Positions 1 to 7,048 of a stretch of 31,485 nucleotides of DNA are shown one piece after another (positions within the stretch are counted from its first letter, which is position 1; the number at the start of each line of letters is the position of its first letter). Under the pieces are notes generated by a model. The model did not search any database. It worked only from the letters and a program-made list of their open reading frames with translations, and was not told where the DNA came from. Position numbers and translations under genes: made by a program. Source of the DNA: DATAEU01 sp046735355 (GTDB taxonomy: Bacteria; Actinomycetota; UBA4738; HRBIN12); the NCBI GenBank assembly GCA_046735355.1, contig JBKPTC010000042.1, forward strand, positions 1 to 31,485, written 5' to 3'.

Positions 1-117
1 GTCAACAACCCCGGGCAGGGCCCGCAGGCCGCCTCGCTCGTCATCATCCTGATCGTGCTGCTGATGATCCCGATGGCGTACTACCTCCGCACGACGCGAC
101 GGGCGGTGCAGGCGTGA
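1..117 (+). CDS. Polyamine-type ABC transporter permease (PotB-like), C-terminal end only
   Basis: Only the last 38 codons are in the window; the gene begins upstream. The visible peptide has one hydrophobic segment (LVIILIVLLMIPMAYYL) followed by a short basic tail, as expected for the final membrane helix and cytoplasmic end of an inner-membrane permease. Its stop codon overlaps the GTG start of the next permease in a GTGA tetranucleotide, so the two are translationally coupled and very probably form the permease heterodimer of one importer. The PotB-like name rests on the neighbour, which is clearly PotC-like; the fragment alone is too short to identify a family. Confidence 0.7.
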   Translation, partial: VNNPGQGPQAASLVIILIVLLMIPMAYYLRTTRRAVQA

Positions 118-1064
118 CGGACGTCGACCTGCAGACCGTCACGCGCCCGGGACCGACCGGAACGCCGGGCCGGCCGGCCGATCCGCGCCGGCGCGGCGGG
201 TGGTGGCGCGACCCCTGGCACAAGCCGCGCGTGCTCGCGACGGTGACGTGGGCGTACCTCGCCTGGTCGATCCTCCCGGTCGCGATCGCGGTGGTCTTCT
301 CGTTCAACAACGGGCGGTCGCGCAGCTCGTGGCAGGGCTTCTCGATGCGCTGGTGGACCGGCGATCCGTTCAACTCGCTGTTCCACGATCCGGCGCTGCA
401 CGACGCGATCGTCCAGAGCCTCAAGTTGTCGGCCGCCACCATGTTGATCGCGGTGCCGCTCGGCACGGCGTTCGCGATCGGGCTCGACCGCTGGCGCGGC
501 CGGCCGGCCGCCGGGGCCAACTTCGTGATGCTGCTGTCGTTCGTGATGCCCGAGATCATCCTCGGCGTCGCGCTGTTCCTGACGTTCCTGTTCACGTTCA
601 AGAACGTGATCCGCCTCGGGACGTTCGCGCAGATCCTCGGGCTCGTGACGTATCAGATCTCCTACCCCGTGATCGTCGTACGGGCGCGGTTGTTGTCGAT
701 CGGCAAGGAGTACGAGGAGGCGGCGATGGACCTCGGCGCGTCGCCGACGCAGTCGGTCCGCCGCGTGCTGCTGCCGCTGCTCTATCCGGCGATCTTCGCG
801 AGCTTCGCGCTGGTGTTCGCGGACTCCATCGACGACTTCGTCACGGTTCGGTACCTCTCGGGCGGCGCGAAGACCGAGCCGCTGTCCGTGAAGATCTACA
901 GCCTCGCGAGGGCGTCCCCCACGCCCGCGGTGAACGCCGCGGCATCGTTCCTGCTCCTATCGACGCTGGTGGCGGTCGTGATCGGCCTCGTCGTCTTCCG
1001 AGCGATCACGCGCGGACAGCGCAAGGAGACCGCCACCCAGGAGTTCGTCGGGTTCCAGGTCTGA
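114..1064 (+). CDS. potC: Polyamine-type ABC transporter permease (PotC-like)
   Basis: This 316-residue inner-membrane protein is an import permease of the spermidine/putrescine type. A cytoplasmic N-terminus of about 45 residues, rich in Pro, Gly and Arg, precedes six predicted membrane helices. The cytoplasmic EAA loop that contacts the ATPase is clear: YEEAAMDLGASPTQSVRRV followed by LLPLLYPAI. The GTG start at 114 overlaps the previous permease stop by four bases. The family feeds polyamines or similar cations from a periplasmic or lipid-anchored binding protein through the membrane. The ATPase lies downstream but on the opposite strand, which is unusual, since these genes normally form one operon. 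Substrate is inferred from family resemblance; putrescine, spermidine or another amine cannot be told apart. Confidence 0.88.
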   Translation: MTDVDLQTVTRPGPTGTPGRPADPRRRGGWWRDPWHKPRVLATVTWAYLAWSILPVAIAVVFSFNNGRSRSSWQGFSMRWWTGDPFNSLFHDPALHDAIVQSLKLSAATMLIAVPLGTAFAIGLDRWRGRPAAGANFVMLLSFVMPEIILGVALFLTFLFTFKNVIRLGTFAQILGLVTYQISYPVIVVRARLLSIGKEYEEAAMDLGASPTQSVRRVLLPLLYPAIFASFALVFADSIDDFVTVRYLSGGAKTEPLSVKIYSLARASPTPAVNAAASFLLLSTLVAVVIGLVVFRAITRGQRKETATQEFVGFQV

Positions 1065-1091
1065 CGACGGAGCGGCTCGGAACGGCTCGTC

Positions 1092-2204
1092 TCAGGCGAC
1101 GGCGTCGGCCTCGGTCGGCGCCGTCGCCGTGTCGCGGAGCACCCTGACGGCGTCCGACGGCAGGTGCACCGTCACGGCGGAGCCTTGCGAGTACGGCAGC
1201 TCGCCGCCCTGGTTCTGCACCCACGCCTGGATGTTCTCGCCCGGCGCGAGGTGCACCATGACCTGGATGATCGAGCCGACGTAGACGACGCGCTCGACCA
1301 TGCCGGGGATGCGGTTCTCGCCGGCCGACCCCGCCTGCTCGAGGCGGACGCGCTCGGGTCGGATGACGACCTTCGCGTCGCCGCGCGCGTCGGTCTCGCC
1401 CTGCGCGGCCGCGAGCTCGAAGTCGCCGAGGCGCACGCGGCACGCGCCGCCGCCGTTGGCGCCCTCGGCGCGCGCGTCCATCAGGTTCGAGACGCCCAGG
1501 AAGTCGGCGACGTACGTCGTCAGCGGCTCCTCGTATACCTCGCTCGGCGTGCCGATCTGCTCAACCCGCCCGTTGGACATGACGGCGAGCCGGTCCGACA
1601 TCGTGAGCGCCTCCTCTTGGTCGTGCGTCACGTAGACGAACGTGATGCCGACCTCCTCCTGGAGCGCCTTGAGCTCGATCTGCAGCGCCTTGCGGAGCTT
1701 GGCGTCGAGCGCGCCGAGCGGCTCGTCGAGCAGGAGCACGGCCGGGTTCAGCACGAGCGCACGCGCCAGCGCGACGCGCTGCTGCTGGCCGCCGGACAGC
1801 TGCGACGGCCGGCGCTTCTCGAGCCCCTCCAGCCGGACCAGCGCGAGCGCCTCGAGCGAGCGCTTGTGCGCCTCCTGCTTGGACATGTCCTTGTACCGGA
1901 GGCCGAACTCGACGTTCTCGATGACCGACAGATGCGGGAACAGCGCGTAGTTCTGGAACACCGTGTTCACGTTGCGCTTGTGCGGCGGCGTCTGCGCCAT
2001 GTCCACGCCGTCGAGAAGGATCTGACCCTCGTCTGGCCGCTCGAACCCGGCGATCAGCCGGAGCGTCGTGGTCTTGCCGCAGCCCGACGGTCCGAGCAGC
2101 GAGAAGAACTCGCCCGGCGGCATGTCCAGGTCGACCCCGTCGACGGCCGTGACGTCCGCGAACCGCTTGACGAGCGAGACGAGCCGAACCTCTCCGCCTG
2201 CCAT
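1092..2204 (-). CDS. potA: ABC transporter ATP-binding protein, spermidine/putrescine type (PotA-like)
   Basis: The 370-residue protein is the ATPase of a polyamine-type importer. Walker A is GPSGCGKTT (residues about 38-46), the signature is LSGGQQQR, and Walker B is LLLDEPLGALD. The last 120 or so residues form a TOBE-type regulatory domain (VVIRPERVRL and the following strands), as in PotA, CysA and MalK. I place the start at the ATG at 2204, giving MAGGEVRLV. The upstream TTG at 2252 only adds an unconserved tail, and a TATCCT box sits 8 nt before the ATG. It converges on the permease gene with a 27-bp gap. It is probably the partner of those permeases; the substrate remains an inference. 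Confidence 0.9.
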   Translation of the reverse strand: MAGGEVRLVSLVKRFADVTAVDGVDLDMPPGEFFSLLGPSGCGKTTTLRLIAGFERPDEGQILLDGVDMAQTPPHKRNVNTVFQNYALFPHLSVIENVEFGLRYKDMSKQEAHKRSLEALALVRLEGLEKRRPSQLSGGQQQRVALARALVLNPAVLLLDEPLGALDAKLRKALQIELKALQEEVGITFVYVTHDQEEALTMSDRLAVMSNGRVEQIGTPSEVYEEPLTTYVADFLGVSNLMDARAEGANGGGACRVRLGDFELAAAQGETDARGDAKVVIRPERVRLEQAGSAGENRIPGMVERVVYVGSIIQVMVHLAPGENIQAWVQNQGGELPYSQGSAVTVHLPSDAVRVLRDTATAPTEADAVA

Positions 2205-2212
2205 GGTGCGCG

Positions 2213-2218
2213 AGGATA
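2213..2218 (-). promoter_or_regulatory. Leaderless-type -10 box upstream of potA
   Basis: On the minus strand TATCCT lies 8 nt before the ATG at 2204. That spacing would put the transcription start at or next to the start codon, and no Shine-Dalgarno sequence precedes the ATG. No convincing -35 hexamer is visible. Confidence 0.45.
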
Positions 2219-2319
2219 CACGACCGCTCGTGGCGTTTGCATCGCCGTTCAATCGCGGCGCAACGGCACGGAACGACGCCGTCCGCGGCGCGTCCTGTGC
2301 CCCGGCCGGCCGGGCGGCA

Positions 2320-2610
2320 TCAGCCGGCCGAGAACTCCCCGTCCATCCACTCGGGATCGGACTCGAGCAGGGCGCGCATCTCTCGGTACCGGCCGTCCTG
2401 ACTCGGGTCGTCGGCGTTGCGCATGTAGCTCTCGCGGTCGCGGAAGATCGCGACGAGCATCACCTCGTCGTCGATCTTCTCGGGCCACACGGTGTACCCG
2501 GCGACGAACCCGTCGATCGGTCCGGCGTCGGCCATCTGCCGCCGCATGACCTCTTCGAACGCGGTCCTGTTGTCCGGCTTGATCTTGGCCCGGGCGATGG
2601 TTCCGAACAT
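2320..2610 (-). CDS. Small ABM-like (antibiotic biosynthesis monooxygenase fold) protein
   Basis: This 96-residue protein has the pattern of a dimeric alpha/beta-barrel: a first strand FGTIARAKI, a helix FEEVMRRQM, a strand GFVAGYTVW, another VMLVAIFRD, then ESYMRNADD and YREMRALLE. ABM-fold proteins of this size include monooxygenases and many members of unknown role. The ATG at 2610 is chosen because GGGGAGG stands about 9 nt upstream and because the longer reading frame adds a non-conserved basic stretch. It follows potA on the same strand but is separated by 115 bp, so co-transcription is not obvious. No catalytic residue can be assigned. Confidence 0.75.
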   Translation of the reverse strand: MFGTIARAKIKPDNRTAFEEVMRRQMADAGPIDGFVAGYTVWPEKIDDEVMLVAIFRDRESYMRNADDPSQDGRYREMRALLESDPEWMDGEFSAG

Positions 2611-2702
2611 CGCGATCCGCCTCCCCTCGCCGAGTTCCGTCGAGCCCTCGACCCGACGGGCAAGCATATGTCGCGCAACCGATCCGCGCATCCGGACGTA
2701 CG

Positions 2703-2936
2703 ATGGGGGTCGTGCTCGTCTTCATCGTGATCCTGCTCGTGCTCGCGGCGGTCTTCGGCGTGCTCGCGACCGTCGTCAAGGCCGCGCTCATCCTGACGCT
2801 GTCGGCGTTGCTGACCGTCGCGCTGCTGGGCGCGTTCACCTACTACTGGGTCCGGCACCGCGTCCGGCAGTATCAGCGCGACGTCCGGCGCGCGTACGGC
2901 GGAGGGCGCGGCGGGGCCCTGCCACCCGGCTTCTAA
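2703..2936 (+). CDS. Small two-helix membrane protein of unknown function
   Basis: The 77-residue product has two hydrophobic segments, roughly residues 3-25 and 28-48, followed by a strongly basic tail (WVRHRVRQYQRDVRR) and a Gly-rich end. This is a typical layout for a short inner-membrane protein with a cytoplasmic positive tail. No family is recognised. Its start lies 92 bp from the divergent ABM-like gene. Its TAA stop interlocks with the TAG stop of the convergent FAD oxidoreductase in the tetranucleotide CTAA. Codon use matches the neighbours, which supports it being a real gene. Confidence 0.65.
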   Translation: MGVVLVFIVILLVLAAVFGVLATVVKAALILTLSALLTVALLGAFTYYWVRHRVRQYQRDVRRAYGGGRGGALPPGF

Positions 2937-4390
2937 CGCCGGGCGCGGAGCCGCTCGCGGTACCGGACCGGCGCGTAGCCGATCCACGTTCGAAGGGCGC
3001 CGCGCCGTCTGCCGGCGTCCTCGCGTGCGTCGCCGGTCTCCAGCGCCCAGACGGCGGCGCGGACGAGCGGCCACCGCAGCGGCTCGGGTGGAGCCTTCGC
3101 GACCTCCGGCCCCACGACGGGCAGGGCCGTCCACTCGTCTCGAACGCCCTGCACGAGCGATGCGAGGATGCTGCCGCCGATCTTCGTCTGCGCGAGCCCG
3201 TGCCCCGAGAACCCGAGACCCGCGTGGACGTTCCCCGGCCGGAGCGTTCGGTAGAAGGGCGTGAACGAGGCGGTCTGATCGATCGGACCGCCCCACGCAT
3301 GCGTGAACCGAACGCCCTCGAGCTGCGGGAACAGCCAGACGAGCCCGCGCGCGGCCGCCTCGGCCACGCGCCGGTCGTGGGTCGCGCGCCGGCCGATCGC
3401 GCCGCCGTAGACGACGCCCGTCGTGCCCCCGCCGATCGCGATGCGATGGTCGTCGGTCGTGCGCAGGTAATACAGCATCTCGCGGCCGTCCGCGATGCCG
3501 ACGTGCGACGCCCAGCCGATCTCCTCCAGCAGGTCGGGGATCGGCTCCGTCGCGACGACGTAGTCGGCGATGTTGCCGAAGCTCCTTCCGAACCCCCGCC
3601 ATCCCGTCGCCCACGCGCCGATCGTGAGAACCACCTGACCGGCGCGGACGGCTCCGTGGTCGGTCCGTACGACCGCGGCGGGTCGGCGGTCGATCCCGAC
3701 GACGGGCGAGCGCTCGAAGATCGTCACGCCCTGCCGGAGCGCGACGCGGCGGAGCCCGCGCGCGAGACGGGCGGGCTGGACCGTCGCCGAGTCGGCGATG
3801 AAATGGCCGCCGACGAACCTCGGCGAGTCCGCGTACGCGCGGCACTCCTCGGCGGTGAGCGGAACGACACGGTCGGCGACGCCGAGCCGTTCGGCGAGGG
3901 AGACCGAGCCGACCATCGACGCCCCGCCCGACTGCCAGGTTCCGGTTCGCGCGCCGAGCACGCCCTCGCGGTGGTACCACGCGTCGACGCCGTGCTCGGA
4001 CACCCAGCGACCGACGTCGGCGACCTGGTCGGCGATCAGCCGGGCGTACGCCAGACCGTCCGACTCGCCGTACAGGCGACACAACCCGTCGAGATCCCAC
4101 CACGACGACGACAGGAAGCCGCCGTTGCGGCCGCTGGCGCCGCCCCCGCAGATGTCGGCCTCGAGCAGCGCGATCCGCATGCCGGGCTCGCGGCGGGACA
4201 GCTCCATCGCCGTCCACAGGCCGGCGAACCCACCGCCGACGATGCAGACGTCCGCCGCGTATCGACCCGACAGTGCCGGCGCGGGGTCGCCGGGGTCCGC
4301 CGCCAGGGCCTCCTCGAGCCAGAGGCTCCGGGCCTCGCCCGGGCTCGGCATGTCGATCCGACCGCGAGCCATCGCGCGCCGGTCACCCAT
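2933..4390 (-). CDS. FAD-dependent amine/amino-acid oxidoreductase (DAO family, PuuB-like)
   Basis: The 485-residue protein belongs to the D-amino-acid oxidase (DAO) superfamily. Its FAD site is near residues 47-57 (ADVCIVGGGFAG), followed by an acidic end of strand two (IALLEAD) and the GGGASGRNGGF loop. The C-terminal FAD/substrate segment reads GLGFSGHGLAQTKIGG. Relatives include gamma-glutamylputrescine oxidase (PuuB) and other amine oxidases, which release aldehyde, ammonia and hydrogen peroxide. Lying 0.7 kb from a polyamine ATPase makes a polyamine-derived substrate plausible, but this is inference. The ATG at 4390 overlaps the stop of the DUF3054 gene (ATGGGTGA), suggesting translational coupling; the ATG at 4372 is also possible. 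The upstream extension to 4687 is antisense-like filler. Confidence 0.85.
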   Translation of the reverse strand: MGDRRAMARGRIDMPSPGEARSLWLEEALAADPGDPAPALSGRYAADVCIVGGGFAGLWTAMELSRREPGMRIALLEADICGGGASGRNGGFLSSSWWDLDGLCRLYGESDGLAYARLIADQVADVGRWVSEHGVDAWYHREGVLGARTGTWQSGGASMVGSVSLAERLGVADRVVPLTAEECRAYADSPRFVGGHFIADSATVQPARLARGLRRVALRQGVTIFERSPVVGIDRRPAAVVRTDHGAVRAGQVVLTIGAWATGWRGFGRSFGNIADYVVATEPIPDLLEEIGWASHVGIADGREMLYYLRTTDDHRIAIGGGTTGVVYGGAIGRRATHDRRVAEAAARGLVWLFPQLEGVRFTHAWGGPIDQTASFTPFYRTLRPGNVHAGLGFSGHGLAQTKIGGSILASLVQGVRDEWTALPVVGPEVAKAPPEPLRWPLVRAAVWALETGDAREDAGRRRGALRTWIGYAPVRYRERLRARR

Positions 4391-4784
4391 CGGCGGGTCC
4401 GTCCGGAACGATGCGCGCCGCCGCTCGCCCGGCGAGCAGGAACAGCAGCGTAAACGCCATGGCGACCCCGAGGAACGCGAGCAGGTCGGCGCTCCAGGGC
4501 CCGCCGGCGACCACCGTCCGAACGAGCGCGGCGACGGGGACGGACGTCGCCCAGGCGAGCAGCAGCGTTCGGGGACCCGGAGATCGGTAGGTTCCCACAA
4601 CGGCTGCCGCGGCGAACCAGCACACGAGCAGCGGCACGCCCACGCGCGCGAGCGCGTCGGCCGGCACTCCGCCGTCGTGGTTCGCAACGCCGACGACCGT
4701 GAAGGCGATCAGCGCCGCGGCGTCCGCGACGGGCAGGATCCGGCCGCGCACGCGATGACCGACCGAGGACGCCATGCGGGCCAT
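4383..4784 (-). CDS. DUF3054 family membrane protein
   Basis: This 133-residue integral membrane protein matches DUF3054 in layout: a first helix with LPVADAAALIAFTVVGVANHDGG, a second with VGVPLLVCWFAAAAVVG, a cytoplasmic TYRSPGPR, a third with WATSVPVAALVRTVVAG, and a fourth helix with AFTLLFLLAGRAAAR. The role of the family is unknown. It is found mainly in actinobacteria and haloarchaea. Its stop overlaps the start of the FAD oxidoreductase by 8 bp, so the pair is probably one transcript. The ATG at 4775 is an alternative start; neither has a strong ribosome binding site. Confidence 0.8.
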   Translation of the reverse strand: MARMASSVGHRVRGRILPVADAAALIAFTVVGVANHDGGVPADALARVGVPLLVCWFAAAAVVGTYRSPGPRTLLLAWATSVPVAALVRTVVAGGPWSADLLAFLGVAMAFTLLFLLAGRAAARIVPDGPADG

Positions 4785-4870
4785 GCTCGCAGACGGCGCA
4801 GGAACCGGCCGCGGCGCCCGCGCGTCGGTTGCGACGTGAGGGTGCTTGACCGCGTTGCGAGGATGAAGGG

Positions 4871-5959
4871 GTGACGGCCCGCCGTTCCCCCGGGCTTCTG
4901 GCCCCCGGGCTCCTGGCCCCCGGGCTCCTAGTCGCGGTCGTGGCGCTGGCGCTGTCGATCCCGCTGGTGCTCGCGACCCGGCTCGGCGATCCGACGCCGC
5001 CCATCCGCGTGACGCTCGACGGCCGCTCGGTCTCGATCGACGCCGGCATCAGGCTGGGCGCGGCCGTGCGATCGTTCGGCGTGCGGCCGACGCGCGGACG
5101 CCTGCTCGACGTTGACGGTCACGTCCTCGATCCGAACGCCGACGCCGGAGCGATCCTGCTGAACGGCGGGCCCGCGCCGATGAACGTCGCGCTCCATACG
5201 GGCGATGTCATCCAGACGATCGACGGCATCGACCGGACCGAGACGACGAGGCGCGTCGTCACCAAGCTCGGCCGCTCCGCCGGCGATCCGCAGTACTCGC
5301 TCGCGACCGCGCGGATGCTGCGGCTCGACACCATCGGACGGGTCTCGGGCATCGTCGTCTCAACGGTGTTCCGCCCGAACGGCGGGCTGGAGCGCCCGCG
5401 CGCCGTGGCGCTCACCTTCGACGACGGACCGTGGCCGCGAACGACGCGGGCCGTGCTGAAGGTGCTCCACCGGATGCACGCGAGGGCGACGTTCTTCGTG
5501 ATCGGGTCCCTCGCCGAGCGGTATCCCGGGATCGTCGCCGACGAGCTTCGAGCCGGCATGGTGGTCGGCAGCCACTCCTGGGACCATCCCGAACCGTTCG
5601 ACGCCCTGACGCCGGGCCGCATGGCGTCCGAGCTCGCGAGGACCAGCCGGTTCGTCCGGAGCGAGTTTGGCGTGGACGTGACGCTGTTCCGGCCGCCGGG
5701 CGGCAGCGGATCGAGCGTCGTCGTGACGCGGGCGGCTCTTCTCGGGATGCGGGTCGTCGACTGGAACGTCGACCCGCGCGACTGGTCACCCGCGGCCACC
5801 CAAAAGAGCATCACGCGGACGGTCCTGTCGGAGGTCGGCCCCGGCTCGATCGTCGACCTGCACGACGGCGGCGGCGATCAACGCGCGACCGTGCGCGCGC
5901 TCCGCGGGATCATCCGGGGGATCCGCAAGCGGGGGCTCCGACTCGTCGTCGTGCGATAG
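4871..5959 (+). CDS. Secreted/anchored polysaccharide deacetylase (NodB domain) with N-terminal DUF348-like region
   Basis: The 362-residue protein hydrolyses N- or O-acetyl groups on cell-wall or extracellular sugars, judging by the NodB domain in residues about 176-362. Motif 1 is TFDDGP (182-187; D184 predicted base, D185 metal ligand). Motif 2 is GSHSWDHP (233-240), giving metal ligands H235 and H239. Motif 3 is RPPGG. The final motif is VDLHDGG. An N-terminal signal or anchor (residues 7-38) is built from the repeat PGLLA-PGLLA-PGLLV. Residues 45-120 resemble the ubiquitin-like DUF348 region found in cell-wall proteins (IRVTLDGRSVSI, LLNGGPAPMNVALHTGDVI). The GTG start has GAGG about 8 nt upstream. 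It faces the F420 oxidoreductase gene. The natural polymer is unknown. Confidence 0.9.
   Translation: MTARRSPGLLAPGLLAPGLLVAVVALALSIPLVLATRLGDPTPPIRVTLDGRSVSIDAGIRLGAAVRSFGVRPTRGRLLDVDGHVLDPNADAGAILLNGGPAPMNVALHTGDVIQTIDGIDRTETTRRVVTKLGRSAGDPQYSLATARMLRLDTIGRVSGIVVSTVFRPNGGLERPRAVALTFDDGPWPRTTRAVLKVLHRMHARATFFVIGSLAERYPGIVADELRAGMVVGSHSWDHPEPFDALTPGRMASELARTSRFVRSEFGVDVTLFRPPGGSGSSVVVTRAALLGMRVVDWNVDPRDWSPAATQKSITRTVLSEVGPGSIVDLHDGGGDQRATVRALRGIIRGIRKRGLRLVVVR
4889..4933 (+). repeat. Three tandem 15-bp in-frame repeats in the deacetylase signal sequence
   Basis: The unit CCCGGGCTYCTGGCC occurs three times head to tail (4889-4903, 4904-4918, 4919-4933); the third copy ends AGTC instead of GGCC. 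Each unit encodes PGLLA (last copy PGLLV). Because the unit is a multiple of three, gain or loss of a copy changes the length of the hydrophobic export segment without shifting the frame. Confidence 0.9.
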
Positions 5960-5978
5960 CGGCGCCGTCGGACGCCGC
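5959..5978. terminator. Possible hairpin between convergent genes
   Basis: GCGGCG (5959-5964) pairs with CGCCGC (5973-5978) across an 8-nt loop. It starts at the last base of the deacetylase stop codon, in the 56-bp gap before the convergent oxidoreductase end. No T-tract follows on either strand, so its role as a terminator is uncertain. Confidence 0.3.
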
Positions 5979-6015
5979 CATGACGGTGGGTCCGGTCAGC
6001 GAGCGCCGGCCGTCG

Positions 6016-6969
6016 TCACCGGTCGAAGACCGCGTCGGACAGCTCGCGGAGCTCGTCCAGGCAGACGTCCTCCTCGTCCTCGGAGACGACCTGGAGGCAC
6101 ACGTGATCGGCGCCCGCCTGCAGATGCTCCCGCACGCGGCTCGCGATCCGGTCGACGTCCCCCCAGGCGATGACCGCGTCGATCGCACGGTCGCTGCCCT
6201 GCCCGGACACGTCCTCGGCGGTGTAGCCCATGCGGCGGAGGTTGTTCGCGTAGTTCGGAAGCGCGAAGTAATCGGCGGCGAATTTCCGCGCGACCCGGCG
6301 GGCGTGGCTCGGATCGGTGTCGAGCACGACGGTCTGTTCGACGGCCAGCACCGGCTGCGGGCCGAGCCGCGCGCGCGCGAACGCGGTGTGCTCCACCGGC
6401 ACGAAGTACGGGTGCGCCCCGTGCGTCCGCTCCGCGGCGAGCTCGAGCATCTTCGGCCCGAGCGCCGCGAGCATGATGCGTGGGGGAACGGCCGGCTCCG
6501 GAGCCGTCGACTCGGCGCGTTCCATCTCGTCGAGGTACTTCTTCATCCGCGTGTACGGCCCGCGGTAGTCGGCGCCGCGCCGCTCCGCCGAGGTCGAGTG
6601 GCTCACGCCCAGGCCGAGGACGAACCGGCTCGGATACGCGTCGGCGAGCATCCGGGCGCCGTTGATCGCAGACGTCTCGTCTCGCGCCCAGATGCTGGCG
6701 ATCCCGGTCGCGATGGTGGCGCGCTCCGTCGAGGCCAGCAGCCACGCCGCGTGGCTGAACGCCTCACGCGACCCGCCGGCCTCCGGGAACCAGATCGCCG
6801 GATACCCCATCGACTCGATCTCGGCCGCGGCCTGCGCCTCGTTGGCGGCCGTCTGCGCCTCGAGCGCGAAGCTCCAGACGCCGATGGTGCCCAGAGACGT
6901 CCGCAGCTGGTCGCGCTCCTCGCGGAGCTCGGCCGCCCGAGCCTCGTCCATCGCCTCGACGGGATCCAT
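6016..6969 (-). CDS. LLM-class F420-dependent oxidoreductase (TIGR03620-like)
   Basis: The 317-residue cytoplasmic protein has the bacterial-luciferase-like TIM-barrel pattern: LGTIGVWSFALE, YPAIWFPEAGG, ATGIASIWARD, PSRFVLGLGVSHS, PRIMLAALGPKMLELAAE and GAHPYFVPVEHT are the usual landmarks. Members use reduced coenzyme F420 to reduce or oxidise small organic molecules; the substrate here cannot be inferred. The ATG at 6969 has no Shine-Dalgarno sequence, but a TAGCGT box lies 9 nt upstream, so a leaderless message is likely. It lies 78 bp downstream of the MMPL gene on the same strand. A weak hairpin at the MMPL stop suggests separate units, although read-through is possible. Confidence 0.88.
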   Translation of the reverse strand: MDPVEAMDEARAAELREERDQLRTSLGTIGVWSFALEAQTAANEAQAAAEIESMGYPAIWFPEAGGSREAFSHAAWLLASTERATIATGIASIWARDETSAINGARMLADAYPSRFVLGLGVSHSTSAERRGADYRGPYTRMKKYLDEMERAESTAPEPAVPPRIMLAALGPKMLELAAERTHGAHPYFVPVEHTAFARARLGPQPVLAVEQTVVLDTDPSHARRVARKFAADYFALPNYANNLRRMGYTAEDVSGQGSDRAIDAVIAWGDVDRIASRVREHLQAGADHVCLQVVSEDEEDVCLDELRELSDAVFDR

Positions 6970-6978
6970 CGGCAGCGA

Positions 6979-6984
6979 ACGCTA
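6979..6984 (-). promoter_or_regulatory. Leaderless-type -10 box upstream of the F420-dependent oxidoreductase
   Basis: On the minus strand TAGCGT is 9 nt before the ATG at 6969, and no ribosome binding site lies between. No clear -35 hexamer is seen. Confidence 0.4.
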
Positions 6985-7031
6985 CACAACAACGGGCGGC
7001 AGCATCCGCTCCCGCCCGTCGTCGTGCCGCC

Positions 7032-7048
7032 AGCCCGTCGCGCGGGCT
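7032..7048 (-). terminator. Weak hairpin overlapping the MMPL stop codon
   Basis: AGCCCG (7032-7037) can pair with CGGGCT (7043-7048) across a 5-nt loop, right at the 3' end of the MMPL gene. There is no T-tract, so it could only attenuate read-through into the oxidoreductase gene or act as a 3' stabiliser. Confidence 0.25.

Noticed and set aside
2460..4217. Long open frame of 585 codons overlapping the FAD oxidoreductase on the same strand
   Set aside because: The product is almost wholly Arg, Pro, Gly and Ala with no motif. It is a frame shadow of a GC-rich gene.
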